DNA of 64,000 nucleotides from an uncultured Bacteroidia bacterium (GCA_902788175.1 CADAJF010000004.1:1-64000), one strand, 5' to 3'. Shown: positions 17,376 through 25,899, counted from the stretch's first letter. Notes: generated by a model from the letters alone, not told the origin. Made by a program: numbers and translations.

Positions 17376-18929
17376 ATGAAGAAAGTATTTGCAATGCTCG
17401 CCCTGGCTTTTGCCATGCTGGCCTGCAACAAAGTTCAGCAAGAGGGACTCCAGCCGCTCGGTAATTCCATCCCCGAGATGGAAGCAATCACCATTACCAC
17501 CAAGCTGGATTCGAAGTCCGGCGACACCAAGGCTGTGGCCGAAGATGGAAATAAAATCACCTCCACCTGGGCCGTGGACGAGCACCTGGCCATCCTGTAC
17601 CAGGCAGGCGAAGAGAGGAAAATGGCCGATGCCCGCATCACGGAGGTGGACGCCACCGGCTCTGCCACCATTGAATTTGTAGTGGAAGGCGCGGAGAACG
17701 ACACTCCCTGCATCATTGTATATCCCCTCTCCGCCGCCAAGGATGACTGCACAGATGTTAAAGACGCCGCCGAGCTGCTTGCCGCACAGGATGGCACGTT
17801 GAGCGCAAACCTGGACGTGAGGGTGGGCTCCGGCACTATCCAGATTGCCGAACCCGGCCTCACCGTCACCGCCCAGCCGGTGGCCCTGTTTGCTATCTTC
17901 AAGCTCATGCTTCGCAACGTTGACGGCACCACAGCCCTGAGTGCAAAGTCGCTCTCTGTCACCATTGGGAATCAGGAATATGTCATCACATCATCTGCGG
18001 CCACGGATGTCCTCTATGCCGCACTTCCGGCTGTTTCCGGGGAGAAGGTGACTTTCGATGCCGTGGACGGCGACAAAAGGACTTGGCTGTTCTCGGCCCC
18101 CAGCGTAAGCTTCACGGCAGGAAAATATTTCCAGTCCACCCTGAGGATGCGTGAATATGTCGATATGGGCACAGTTACAATAGCAGGGGAGAAAAAGAAC
18201 CTCAGATGGGCCACCTGCAACGTGGGTGCGGATAATCCCTGGGACTACGGTGATTATTTTGCCTGGGGTGACCCTGTGCCTTATTACAAGCCTGGCCATG
18301 CGCTTGACAACCCTTTTGACGCCTCGAATTGGAAGGAGGGAAAAACCGGGTACAACTGGGAAAGCTATTCGTGGAGCGGAGATGATATTGCCGCTGCGCT
18401 TTGGGGAGACCCATGGCGTATGCCCTCAAGCCAGGACTGGAAGACTCTCGATTCTGACCTGTTCATCTGTACCTGGGTCTCAGATTATCGTTCTTCCGGC
18501 GTCGCCGGATTGTTGATAAAGCGCAAGGACGGGCCTTGCAAAGGGAACCAAATCTTTCTTCCTGCCGGGGATATTTGGGACGATTACGGATCCCCGAATC
18601 TTTCCAACCCCAGTTGCCACTACTGGTCTTCCACCACCCATGGTGAACGTCTCGCGGTTTTATTTACCGCCCACATGTTCCTGGGGACATTATCTTATGG
18701 TCGTTCTGAGGTAGACTCATGCTTCGGTGCTTCTGTCCGTCCCGTCATGTATGCAAAGGCCAGCGAATCTGAAAACGAGTCAGGCGAGGACGTTGATTTT
18801 GATGGACACTTAGAAAATGGAGGCTCGGGTGGAGGCTCGGGTGGAGGCTCGGAAGAAGACCCGGGAGAAAAACCGGTAGAAGGAGGCGGCGACGATGGAA
18901 AAATAGTTCAGGAAGACGATTCTTTCTGA
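17376..18929 (+). CDS. surface lipoprotein with fimbrillin-like N terminus and FISUMP-type C-terminal domain
   Basis: This 517-residue protein has a lipobox (FAMLACN, Cys17). Residues about 48-80 carry the DTKA...W..DE pattern of fimbrillin-like proteins, continuing as a beta-rich domain to about 265. Residues about 270-470 resemble the Fibrobacter succinogenes major paralogous (FISUMP) domain: LRWATCNVGADNPWDYGDYF, AWGDPVPYY, WRMPSSQDWKTL, then CHYWSST and ASVRPVMY. The tail (about 480-517) is Gly/Ser/Asp/Glu-rich and built from 12-bp DNA repeats. It is probably surface exposed; ligand unknown. It follows micropeptide 1 by 18 bases and is likely in the same transcript. Confidence 0.82.
   Translation: MKKVFAMLALAFAMLACNKVQQEGLQPLGNSIPEMEAITITTKLDSKSGDTKAVAEDGNKITSTWAVDEHLAILYQAGEERKMADARITEVDATGSATIEFVVEGAENDTPCIIVYPLSAAKDDCTDVKDAAELLAAQDGTLSANLDVRVGSGTIQIAEPGLTVTAQPVALFAIFKLMLRNVDGTTALSAKSLSVTIGNQEYVITSSAATDVLYAALPAVSGEKVTFDAVDGDKRTWLFSAPSVSFTAGKYFQSTLRMREYVDMGTVTIAGEKKNLRWATCNVGADNPWDYGDYFAWGDPVPYYKPGHALDNPFDASNWKEGKTGYNWESYSWSGDDIAAALWGDPWRMPSSQDWKTLDSDLFICTWVSDYRSSGVAGLLIKRKDGPCKGNQIFLPAGDIWDDYGSPNLSNPSCHYWSSTTHGERLAVLFTAHMFLGTLSYGRSEVDSCFGASVRPVMYAKASESENESGEDVDFDGHLENGGSGGGSGGGSEEDPGEKPVEGGGDDGKIVQEDDSF
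18819..18854 (+). repeat. 12-bp tandem repeat, three units
   Basis: GGAGGCTCGGGT is repeated at 18819-18830 and 18831-18842, with a variant unit at 18843-18854. It encodes the GGSGGGSGGGS linker near the C terminus of the lipoprotein. Such repeats can vary in copy number by slippage without breaking the frame. Confidence 0.85.
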
Positions 18930-18997
18930 TGAAAATAGATAAGGCGGTCTTTTTCCCTTCCGCAGGGTTATCACTTTTCGCACTATAGGGAGCCCGC

Positions 18998-19600
18998 TTA
19001 CCGGCGGAGGATTTCGATTTCGCCGCGGAGGCCTACTTTGAGGATTTGGGAGGCGCGGCCGGTAGAGGCGGTGTCCACGGAGGGCGGAACCACAAAGTCC
19101 ACGGCGTCCTTGAGCGCCTGCGGAATCTGGGAAAAACGCAGCGGCGCAGGCTCCCCGGAGATATTGGCCGATGTACTCACCAGCGGCCGCCCCAGCTTGA
19201 ACACCAGCTGGCGGCACCATTCCATCAGGGGGATGCGGATGCCTACGCTGCCGTCGGCCGCCACTACGGCGGGAGAGAGGTGCCAGCGGTCGCCGGCCGA
19301 CCCTTCCTCTGCGACGATGGCGCCCGGATAGATGATGGTCATGGGGGCGTCGTTCACCTCCACCAGGTCCACGGCCATGGGCGGGACCTCCTTCACGTAG
19401 CGGGCCACCATGTCCAGGTCACTGGCCAGCAGGACCAGGGATTTGGCGTCCGAGCGCTGCTTGATCTCGAAGATGCGCGCTACGGCGGCGGGGTTGGTGG
19501 CGTCGCAGCCCAGGCCCCAGAGCGTGTCCGTGGGATAAAGGATGGTACCGCCGGAGCGCAGTGCCTGAAGGGCCTCATGGAGTATTTCTTCCGGTTTCAT
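18998..19600 (-). CDS. tsaC: L-threonylcarbamoyladenylate synthase (Sua5/YrdC family)
   Basis: The 200-residue enzyme forms threonylcarbamoyl-AMP from threonine, bicarbonate and ATP for the t6A37 modification of ANN-decoding tRNAs. Motifs include YPTDTLWGLGCDA near the N terminus, the KQRSDAKSL substrate loop (K-x-R and S), and LVSTSANISGEPAP. It is the short YrdC-only form rather than the longer Sua5, so the symbol tsaC is preferred. Its ATG lies inside the end of the EEP gene (26-bp overlap), implying co-translation. Confidence 0.93.
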   Translation of the reverse strand: MKPEEILHEALQALRSGGTILYPTDTLWGLGCDATNPAAVARIFEIKQRSDAKSLVLLASDLDMVARYVKEVPPMAVDLVEVNDAPMTIIYPGAIVAEEGSAGDRWHLSPAVVAADGSVGIRIPLMEWCRQLVFKLGRPLVSTSANISGEPAPLRFSQIPQALKDAVDFVVPPSVDTASTGRASQILKVGLRGEIEILRR

Positions 19601-20654
19601 GGTAGGTGGCGATGATGGGATAATGGTCTGAATACTTTACGTGGGGAACCTGATAGGTGATGGCTTCCAGGTCCGGCGGGTACAGGATGTAGTCTATCCT
19701 GAGAAGGGGCCAGAGCGTGCGGTAGGTGGCGCCGAAACCCTTCCCTGCCTTTACGAAACTGTCTTTCCGGCCCCGCAGGAGGCGGTAATAGGTGTAGGAG
19801 AGGGGGTTGTCGTTGAAGTCTCCCACCACCAGCGAGCGCACGGGGGCGTTGTCCACTCCGTGCAGGACCTCTGCCACCTGCTTGGGGCGCTCGATGATGG
19901 AGCGCCGCATCTTCCGCTCGGTTTCCTCCACGGCCCCGTCCTTTTTCACCAGATTGGACAGGGAAATGTTGTAACTCTGGAAGTGGCAGTTATAGACGCG
20001 CACCGTGGAGCTGTCCAGGCGGATGTCTGTCCACAGGGCCAGGTTGCTGGATTTTTCAAAGTCTATCTTCCCCTTCCCTACCACCGGGTACCGCGAGAGG
20101 GTGACGTTGCCGGAATGCCCGGACTTTCCCGTGTGCACGTAATACTCCACTTTATAGCCGGGGAAACGGGCGGCCAGCCATCTGTCCATGGACATCTGGG
20201 CCGGAAGGTGGAACTCCTGCAGGCAAATCAGGTCTGCGTTCTGGCGCAAGAGCCAGCGGCAGAGGGAATCGGCCCGCGTGTTGCGGGAAAGGTTTTCGTC
20301 GCCGTGGGCAAAGAGCCCTACGTTGTAGGAAATCACCTTCAGGGGGCCTTCAGATTCGGGGGCATGGCGGCGAAGCTGGAGGTATCGGCCGGCAAAGAAA
20401 AAGGAGGGCAGAAGGACCGCCAGCAGCAATCCCCGCATGCGGGAGCGCCGCAGCACCGCCCATACCAAGAGCCCTATGGTGAGCGGCATCACCAGCGGAT
20501 ACAGCAGGCCGAAGAGCGTGAAAATCCACGCCTTGGCCGGGTTCACCACCACCGAAAGGTACGCAAGGACCATCAGGGCGGAGAGCACCAGCGAAACCGT
20601 CCCGAACGACAGCCGCGACAGCCAGTGCCGCTTCTTTTTCTCCGTAGTTGCCAT
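19575..20654 (-). CDS. membrane-anchored endonuclease/exonuclease/phosphatase family protein
   Basis: The 359-residue protein has three hydrophobic helices in its first 90 residues, then an EEP catalytic domain. The domain carries the standard residues: KVISYNVGLF (Asn), NADLICLQEF (Glu), LVVGDFNDNP (Asp and Asn) and YSDHYPIIATY (Asp-His). EEP enzymes cut phosphodiester or phosphomonoester bonds in DNA, RNA, lipids or nucleotides, so the substrate cannot be given. The domain probably faces outward or the cytosolic membrane surface, which I cannot tell. It abuts the rhomboid gene directly and overlaps tsaC. Confidence 0.87.
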   Translation of the reverse strand: MATTEKKKRHWLSRLSFGTVSLVLSALMVLAYLSVVVNPAKAWIFTLFGLLYPLVMPLTIGLLVWAVLRRSRMRGLLLAVLLPSFFFAGRYLQLRRHAPESEGPLKVISYNVGLFAHGDENLSRNTRADSLCRWLLRQNADLICLQEFHLPAQMSMDRWLAARFPGYKVEYYVHTGKSGHSGNVTLSRYPVVGKGKIDFEKSSNLALWTDIRLDSSTVRVYNCHFQSYNISLSNLVKKDGAVEETERKMRRSIIERPKQVAEVLHGVDNAPVRSLVVGDFNDNPLSYTYYRLLRGRKDSFVKAGKGFGATYRTLWPLLRIDYILYPPDLEAITYQVPHVKYSDHYPIIATYHETGRNTP

Positions 20655-21305
20655 TTAAATCTCGCGTTTTTTGCGCCAGTAACGGATCAGGAGCCAGCCA
20701 AAGAGCGCACCGCCCAGGTGGGCAAAATGGGCGATACCCATCATGGTGCCGCTGATGCCGGTAAAGAGTTCTATGCCAACGAAGATGAGCACCCACCACT
20801 TGGCATCCAGCGTGATGGGCGGGAAAATGAGGGTGAGGCGGGCGTGCGGATACAGCATGGCAAAGCCCACCAGCACGCCGTAAACGGCACCGGAGGCGCC
20901 CAGGATGCCGGGTATGCTGTTGTAGATGCTTTGGGCTGCCTCCTGGGGATACTCTTTCAGGAGAGACTGCACTTCCATAAACTGGACCCCCGTGTGCAGC
21001 AGCACCGCGCCAAAGCCGGTGATGGCGTAGAACCAGAGGAACTTCCTGGTGCCCAGGGTGCGCTCTACCAGGGCGCCGAACATCACCAGCGAGTACATGT
21101 TGAAGAAGAGGTGGAGGAAGCCGTCGTGCATGAACATGTGGGTGAGCGGCTGCCACCAGCGGAACTCCGTGCTCAAGGGGAAGGCCATGGAGAAGGTCTC
21201 CTTCATGAACGCGGGGTTGATGAGGGTAGCGACAAACATAATCAGGTTCACGTACAGGAGGTTACGTGTCACTACCGGGATATTCTGAAGGGGGTTGGAA
21301 GTCAT
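20655..21305 (-). CDS. rhomboid family intramembrane serine protease
   Basis: The 216-residue protein has six membrane segments. The catalytic serine lies in ILGASGAVYG (GxSG) and the histidine in IAHFAHLGGALFGWLL. The conserved HMFMHDGFLHLFFNMYSL segment supplies the His and Asn of the oxyanion region. It cleaves transmembrane segments of membrane proteins; the substrates are unknown. It sits one base after mutL and directly before the EEP gene on the same strand. Confidence 0.93.
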   Translation of the reverse strand: MTSNPLQNIPVVTRNLLYVNLIMFVATLINPAFMKETFSMAFPLSTEFRWWQPLTHMFMHDGFLHLFFNMYSLVMFGALVERTLGTRKFLWFYAITGFGAVLLHTGVQFMEVQSLLKEYPQEAAQSIYNSIPGILGASGAVYGVLVGFAMLYPHARLTLIFPPITLDAKWWVLIFVGIELFTGISGTMMGIAHFAHLGGALFGWLLIRYWRKKREI

Positions 21306-21306
21306 G

Positions 21307-23145
21307 TCAGAAACGTTTTTCTAGTTCATCGGCGGGGATGATGGAGAGGATGCGGCGGCCTGCGGCGGTGAACTCCGGATTCTCGCTTTGCAGGAGGGCG
21401 TCCACCAGGCGCTGGGCTTCCAGGGGGGAAGTGATTTTCTGGGCCCCGGAGGCTCCCAGGACGGCGAATTTCTGCGCCAGGTTCTGTTCCATCACTTCCG
21501 GGAGGGACTGGGTCTCGTCGGAGAGCAGCAGCAGCAGGTCCCCTACCAGGGTGTGCACTGCACCGCTATCCACGCTGTAACCCTCCGGAACGCCGTTTAC
21601 TACCACTGTATCCGTGCCGAAGGGGACAATGTCGAAGCCCAGATTTCGAAGTAATTCGGCGTGGGCGTCCAGCAGCAGGCGGCCTTCTACGCCCACCGTC
21701 ACCTGCACCGGGAAAAGGGCGCTCTGGCTAACGTGGGAGGAGTCCCTGAGGGCCTTGGAGAAGCGGTCGAAGAAGAGGCGTTCCCGCGCCCTGCGCACAT
21801 GCACGGCCATAATGCCGGAGGCCGACTGGGTAAGGATGTACCTCCCCTGCACAATGAGCACCTGGGCCGACGGCAGTGTCCGTTCCTCGAAAAGGGCGCC
21901 GTAGTTGGGGTCCGGGCTCACGTAGCGGCGGCCTGCCCCGCCAGAATGCCGGTCGGGGCCGGCTATGACGGAACCTCCGCCATGCCCGGTTCCCCCGTCA
22001 TGCCCGGCCTGCCCGGGCATCTCTCCGGCTTCGAAGGGATTGTACGTCACATCCACCCCCTCGCCGGGCACCTGCGCGGGCCAGTAATCCTGGAAACGGG
22101 AGCCTATCACCGGTATATCGCGGGCTTCCGGGTTGTCGAACTCGATGGAGCCGGCCACCCCCACGCGGCCCATGGCCTCTTTCACGGCGGCCAGGACTGC
22201 CTGGAACACCAGCTGCTCCTCCTCGAACTTGATTTCCGCCTTGGTAGGGTGGATGTTCACGTCCACGCTGGCAGGGTCCACCTCCATGTAGATAAAGTAC
22301 GAGGGTGTGACGCCTTCCGGAATCAGGTGTTCGTAGGCTTTCATTACAGCCTTGTGCAGATAGGGACTGCGGAAATAGCGGCCGTTCACAAAGAGGTATT
22401 GGTTGCCAAGGCCTTTGCGGGCGCCTTCCGGCTTGCCCACATAGCCGCTCAGGGAAACGATGCTGGTGGTGGCCTCTATGTCCACTAATTCGCCCACCAG
22501 GGCGGCTCCCAGCAGCGCCTGGATGCGGAATTTATAGCTTTTGGCGGGTTTTACCACATGGATATCCTTCCCGTTATGCGTGAGCGAGAAGGCTACTTCC
22601 GGCCGTGTGAGCGCCACCCGCTGGAATTCCTCCAGAATGTGGCGGAGCTCTGCGTTGTCGCTTTTGAGGAACTTGCGGCGGGCCGGGATGTTGTAGAAAA
22701 GGTTGCGCACGGCGATATTGGTCCCCGCCGGACAGCTCACCTCACGGGTGCCTTTGTTCTCGCTTCCGGCCATGGTCACTTCTACGCCGACTTCCTGCTC
22801 CGGGGTGCGGGTACGGAGGGTCACTTCCGCCACGGCCGCAATGGAAGCCAGGGCCTCTCCGCGGAAACCGAAGGTAAGGATGCTGTGCAGGTCTTCGGCC
22901 GATGAGAGCTTACTGGTAGCATGCCGCTCGAAGCACAGCACGGCATCGTCCGGGGTCATGCCGCTGCCGTTGTCTATCACCTGGATGAGGGTGCGGCCGG
23001 CGTCCGTAACCACCACCTTCACATCCGTGGCGCCGGCATCCACCGCATTCTCCATCAGTTCCTTCACCACGGAGGCAGGCCTTTGCACCACCTCCCCCGC
23101 AGCGATCATATCGGCGATATTTTTGGGTAATATCTTCAGTTCCAT
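21307..23145 (-). CDS. mutL: DNA mismatch repair protein MutL
   Basis: The 612-residue protein couples MutS mismatch recognition to repair. The GHKL ATPase motifs are clear: IAAGEVVQRPASVVKELMEN, DNGSGM, and TFGFRGEALASI, followed by HPTKAEIKFEEE. The C-terminal domain is present from about residue 420. I use the ATG at 23145 (MELKILPKNIADMIAAGE) because it aligns with family starts; an ATG ten codons upstream is possible. The linker at residues about 373-403 is unusually Gly/His-rich and carries a palindrome in the DNA. No QxGQxH-type endonuclease motif stood out on reading. Confidence 0.95.
   Translation of the reverse strand: MELKILPKNIADMIAAGEVVQRPASVVKELMENAVDAGATDVKVVVTDAGRTLIQVIDNGSGMTPDDAVLCFERHATSKLSSAEDLHSILTFGFRGEALASIAAVAEVTLRTRTPEQEVGVEVTMAGSENKGTREVSCPAGTNIAVRNLFYNIPARRKFLKSDNAELRHILEEFQRVALTRPEVAFSLTHNGKDIHVVKPAKSYKFRIQALLGAALVGELVDIEATTSIVSLSGYVGKPEGARKGLGNQYLFVNGRYFRSPYLHKAVMKAYEHLIPEGVTPSYFIYMEVDPASVDVNIHPTKAEIKFEEEQLVFQAVLAAVKEAMGRVGVAGSIEFDNPEARDIPVIGSRFQDYWPAQVPGEGVDVTYNPFEAGEMPGQAGHDGGTGHGGGSVIAGPDRHSGGAGRRYVSPDPNYGALFEERTLPSAQVLIVQGRYILTQSASGIMAVHVRRARERLFFDRFSKALRDSSHVSQSALFPVQVTVGVEGRLLLDAHAELLRNLGFDIVPFGTDTVVVNGVPEGYSVDSGAVHTLVGDLLLLLSDETQSLPEVMEQNLAQKFAVLGASGAQKITSPLEAQRLVDALLQSENPEFTAAGRRILSIIPADELEKRF
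22000..22020 (+). repeat. palindrome inside the mutL linker
   Basis: ATGCCCGG (22000-22007) and CCGGGCAT (22013-22020) form a perfect 8-bp stem over a 5-base loop, within a stretch of related GTCATGCC/CATGCCCGG words from about 21935 to 22025. The reading frame of mutL passes through it and yields a Gly/His-rich linker. Confidence 0.6.
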
Positions 23146-23190
23146 GGCAGCCTGTTGTTGATGGGACCAGGGCATAGTTATATCTGTCCG

Positions 23191-23502
23191 CTATAGCATT
23201 TCGAAGAATTTGGCCATATAGATGAGGACGACTACTATCAGGACCAGGGTGACGATGGTGATGATGGTGTGGGCCGTTCCCATGGAGCTGCGGGTTTTCT
23301 GGTAGTTGCCGCCGCGGAATGCGCCCCGCAGGCTGCTGCCGGGGGTGTATTCTCCGTTTTCGCGGGCTTGCTGGTTGCTGCCGTCCACGTCTCCGAACAT
23401 CTGGCGACGCTTTTCCTCCTCCGGGTCATAGTAGCGGGGCTTGTAATTGAACACCCTGTGCGGCTGGTTTCCAAAAAAGCCGAAATTGAACAGACTGGCC
23501 AT
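23191..23502 (-). CDS. small conserved-type membrane protein of unknown function
   Basis: This 103-residue protein has a soluble basic/aromatic N-terminal part (NQPHRVFNYKPRYYDPEEEK) and one C-terminal membrane helix (TIITIVTLVLIVVVLIYMA). I do not recognise a named family, although small proteins of this layout occur next to mutL in related genomes as far as I recall. It is the first gene of the minus-strand run into mutL, rhomboid, EEP and tsaC, with a well-formed promoter upstream. No function can be given. Confidence 0.75.
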   Translation of the reverse strand: MASLFNFGFFGNQPHRVFNYKPRYYDPEEEKRRQMFGDVDGSNQQARENGEYTPGSSLRGAFRGGNYQKTRSSMGTAHTIITIVTLVLIVVVLIYMAKFFEML

Positions 23503-23524
23503 AATGCTTTCGTTTCTTAATGCA

Positions 23525-23555
23525 CAAAAGTATCAAAAAAACGCGTGCCTTGCAA
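23525..23555 (-). promoter_or_regulatory. promoter of the mutL operon: TTG-N20-TACTTTTG
   Basis: On the minus strand TACTTTTG (plus 23525-23532) matches TAnnTTTG. A TTG (plus CAA 23553-23555) lies exactly 20 bases upstream. The ATG of the small membrane protein gene is 22 bases downstream. Confidence 0.7.
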
Positions 23556-23605
23556 GACAAACGTATGGGTTTTACGGATGAGGCCTGTTTTTTAAAGCGG
23601 AAAAA

Positions 23606-23753
23606 TTGATTCTGCGTAAAAATCTGCCCCGGATTTTTGACTCTGCGTAAAAACTGTGCTCCGGCCCCTTGACGAGGCATTTTTGTTGCGCTACATTTGC
23701 ATGAAGCTTCGTGTTAAAGGCAACGAATACTTAACCAAATCAGCATAACGAAA
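23606..23753 (+). promoter_or_regulatory. conserved promoter/leader block of micropeptide 2
   Basis: TTGAYTCTGCGTAAAAA occurs at 23606 and again at 23637, a 31-bp period (three turns). It is followed by TTG (23669-23671), a 20-base spacer and TACATTTG (23692-23699), i.e. a full Bacteroidota promoter, then a leader of roughly 50 bases. The whole block is nearly identical to 63709-63856 before micropeptide 4, including the 31-bp period and the 20-base spacer. Conservation of non-coding DNA between two distant loci points to shared control. Confidence 0.75.
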
Positions 23754-23906
23754 ATGAAACAGAAGTACCAAACTCCTACGGCCGAGGCCCTGGAGGTGAA
23801 AATCGAAGGCGTTATATGCGGCAGCGTATTACGAAACTCTTATGGTGAAAGTAATAACGGGGTCGACCCCGGTTCACTTGACGGAGAAGGAATCTGGAAC
23901 TGGTAA
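23754..23906 (+). CDS. micropeptide of the Y-x-x-P family, copy 2
   Basis: Fifty codons: MKQKYQTPTAEALEVKIEG, then VICGSVLRNSYG, a Gly/Asp/Ser-rich stretch, and the end GIWNW. Residues 10-22 (AEALEVKIEGVIC) match copy 4 at 63857 residue for residue, while the tails differ completely. There is no signal peptide or membrane helix. The gene is preceded by the conserved promoter block and followed 16 bases later by a lipoprotein gene. The conserved front and variable tail look like a leader-core precursor or a partner peptide specific to each lipoprotein; neither is proven. Confidence 0.8.
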   Translation: MKQKYQTPTAEALEVKIEGVICGSVLRNSYGESNNGVDPGSLDGEGIWNW

Positions 23907-23922
23907 ACCAATGGAGGAAAGA

Positions 23923-25899
23923 ATGATGAAAAGCATTTTGAATTATACGGCAGCTTTTGCTGCCATGCTGGCCGCCGCCTCCTGCCAGAAGGAAATGGAG
24001 CTGGCTCCGGAAGTGACGGCTCCTGAGGAGCCCGCCGTGAAGGAATACACCCTTAGCGTGAACGCGTCCAAGGGCGAGGATACCAAAGCGCTGTCCCTGG
24101 ACGGGAAAACGCTGAACGTCAAGTGGGCCGATACCGACCAGGTGAGCGTATTCCCGGAAAGCTGGGCCACCCCGGCTATGGGCACCCTGACCGCTGCCGC
24201 CAGCGAGACCGGCAGCACCACCCTGACGGGCACCATTAGTCCGGAACCTTCCATCGGCGACAACCTGAATCTGCTCTTCCCCCGTGCCGAATGGAATTAC
24301 ACCGGTCAGAAGGGTATTCTGCTGAGCGATGACGGTTCCATTGAAAAGAAGTATGACTACGCTTTGGCCACGGTTGAGGTGGACGAGGTGACCGGCGGTG
24401 AGATTATCACCACGGCTCCGGCCAACTTTGACAGCCAACAGGCTATCGTGAGGTTCCGCCTGACCGATGGAACCGCCCCCATCGCCGTCAACAGCCTGAA
24501 AATCGCAGCGTCCAGTAATAAGTTGGTTACCAACAAAAGCTACCGTGGCGCCGGCAACAAGACGTATTACTATGGTAGCGGATACTACACGGTTACCGCT
24601 GGTTCGGGTGGCAACACGAATGAAAAACACGGAAACCTGGTTGACAACAATCTGAGCACCAAGTGGTGTCAAGATAAGCCCGGTGGTGGCTGGTATATCG
24701 AGTTCCACACCGCCAGCGCCATTCAGGTGGACGGCTATATGCTTAGAACCGGTGATGACACTGGGCGATGGGGTCAGTGGACACGCAATCCCCAAGATTG
24801 GGTGCTGAAAGGCAAAAAGAACAGCGGAGACAGCTGGGCCATCATCGATTCGAAGAGTGATAATCACGATATGCCCAACGCCGACAATACCGAGAAGGAT
24901 TTCGATGTGGATGTTCCCGGTGAATACAAGTATTTCCGCCTTGAGATAAGCAACAACAGAGGAAATGGCGGAGCTATGCAGCTCTCGGAAATGCGGCTGT
25001 TCAGCTATGAATATTATGAGATGGGCACCACCTATGGCGCCATTACCGTAACGCCCGATGACGCAGCCAGTGAACTCACCGTAGCCTTGCGCAACGAGAA
25101 CGCCAGTGCCGACACATATACCCTGACGGCAACCGTCGGAAGTGGCACCTATACTTTCAGCAAGAGCGGCATTGCCTTTGAAAATGGCAAATACTACGAC
25201 ATCCGTGTGCCGATGAATCCGAAGAAAGTATCCTCTATTTCACTGAACAAGACCTCGGCCAGTCTGGCTATCGGAGGCACTGTAGAGCTGTCAGTTTCTA
25301 ACGTTTCTCCTTCAGATGCCGTAGATAAAACTGTGACCTGGAGCAGCAGCAACTCATCCGTCGCCTCTGTCAATGCCTCTACGGGTGTGGTTACCGCAGT
25401 AGCCGCGGGCAGTGCTACCATCACCGCTACCGCCCACGATGGCAGCGGCAAAACAGCCACTTGCTCAGTGACGGTTTATCCCGCAGGCACGATAGTCTGG
25501 GATAGCAGCAACATCAGTGACCTTTATGTCTCGGGCACTTCATCCTATACGAAGGAGGGCATCACGCTGAGTGCTAATGCCGACATGATTTTTGCCATGT
25601 GGTATGACGGATATAATAGTGGCATCCGCTTCAGCGCGAACGAATCCGGCGGCTTTACCTTTACGGCACCGACCGGCAAGACGTTCACAAAGATCGAGAT
25701 GACGCTCAATGGCCCTGCTGGATGGGACATGGCTGCTATGGAAAGTAAACTCGGCACTGGATGGTCGTATAGTGAAGATTATATGGCAGGAATATATAAA
25801 GTTACATGGACGGGCACTGCCGCCTCGGTAGACCTGCTGACGGGCGCTTCCGATTTCAGCGGCGAGTATGTGAAAAGCATCGCGTTCTTCGTACAGTAG
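23923..25899 (+). CDS. surface lipoprotein with fimbrillin-like, discoidin-like (F5/8C) and BIG2 domains
   Basis: The 658-residue protein starts at MMKSILNYTAAF after a GGAGG (23913-23917); an ATG at 23911 is the alternative. Lipobox AAASC gives Cys22. Residues about 45-180 are fimbrillin-like (EDTKALSLDGKTLNVKWADTDQ). A discoidin/F5-8-type segment follows at about 205-365 (NLVDNNLSTKWCQ, GGGWYIEFHTASAIQVDGYML, YFRLEISNNRGNGGAMQLSE). A bacterial Ig-like group 2 domain lies at about 430-525 (SSISLNKTSASLAIGGTVEL, TWSSSNSSVASV). The C-terminal 130 residues are unassigned beta. Discoidin-like domains often bind glycans. It is probably surface displayed and co-transcribed with micropeptide 2. Confidence 0.85.
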   Translation: MMKSILNYTAAFAAMLAAASCQKEMELAPEVTAPEEPAVKEYTLSVNASKGEDTKALSLDGKTLNVKWADTDQVSVFPESWATPAMGTLTAAASETGSTTLTGTISPEPSIGDNLNLLFPRAEWNYTGQKGILLSDDGSIEKKYDYALATVEVDEVTGGEIITTAPANFDSQQAIVRFRLTDGTAPIAVNSLKIAASSNKLVTNKSYRGAGNKTYYYGSGYYTVTAGSGGNTNEKHGNLVDNNLSTKWCQDKPGGGWYIEFHTASAIQVDGYMLRTGDDTGRWGQWTRNPQDWVLKGKKNSGDSWAIIDSKSDNHDMPNADNTEKDFDVDVPGEYKYFRLEISNNRGNGGAMQLSEMRLFSYEYYEMGTTYGAITVTPDDAASELTVALRNENASADTYTLTATVGSGTYTFSKSGIAFENGKYYDIRVPMNPKKVSSISLNKTSASLAIGGTVELSVSNVSPSDAVDKTVTWSSSNSSVASVNASTGVVTAVAAGSATITATAHDGSGKTATCSVTVYPAGTIVWDSSNISDLYVSGTSSYTKEGITLSANADMIFAMWYDGYNSGIRFSANESGGFTFTAPTGKTFTKIEMTLNGPAGWDMAAMESKLGTGWSYSEDYMAGIYKVTWTGTAASVDLLTGASDFSGEYVKSIAFFVQ

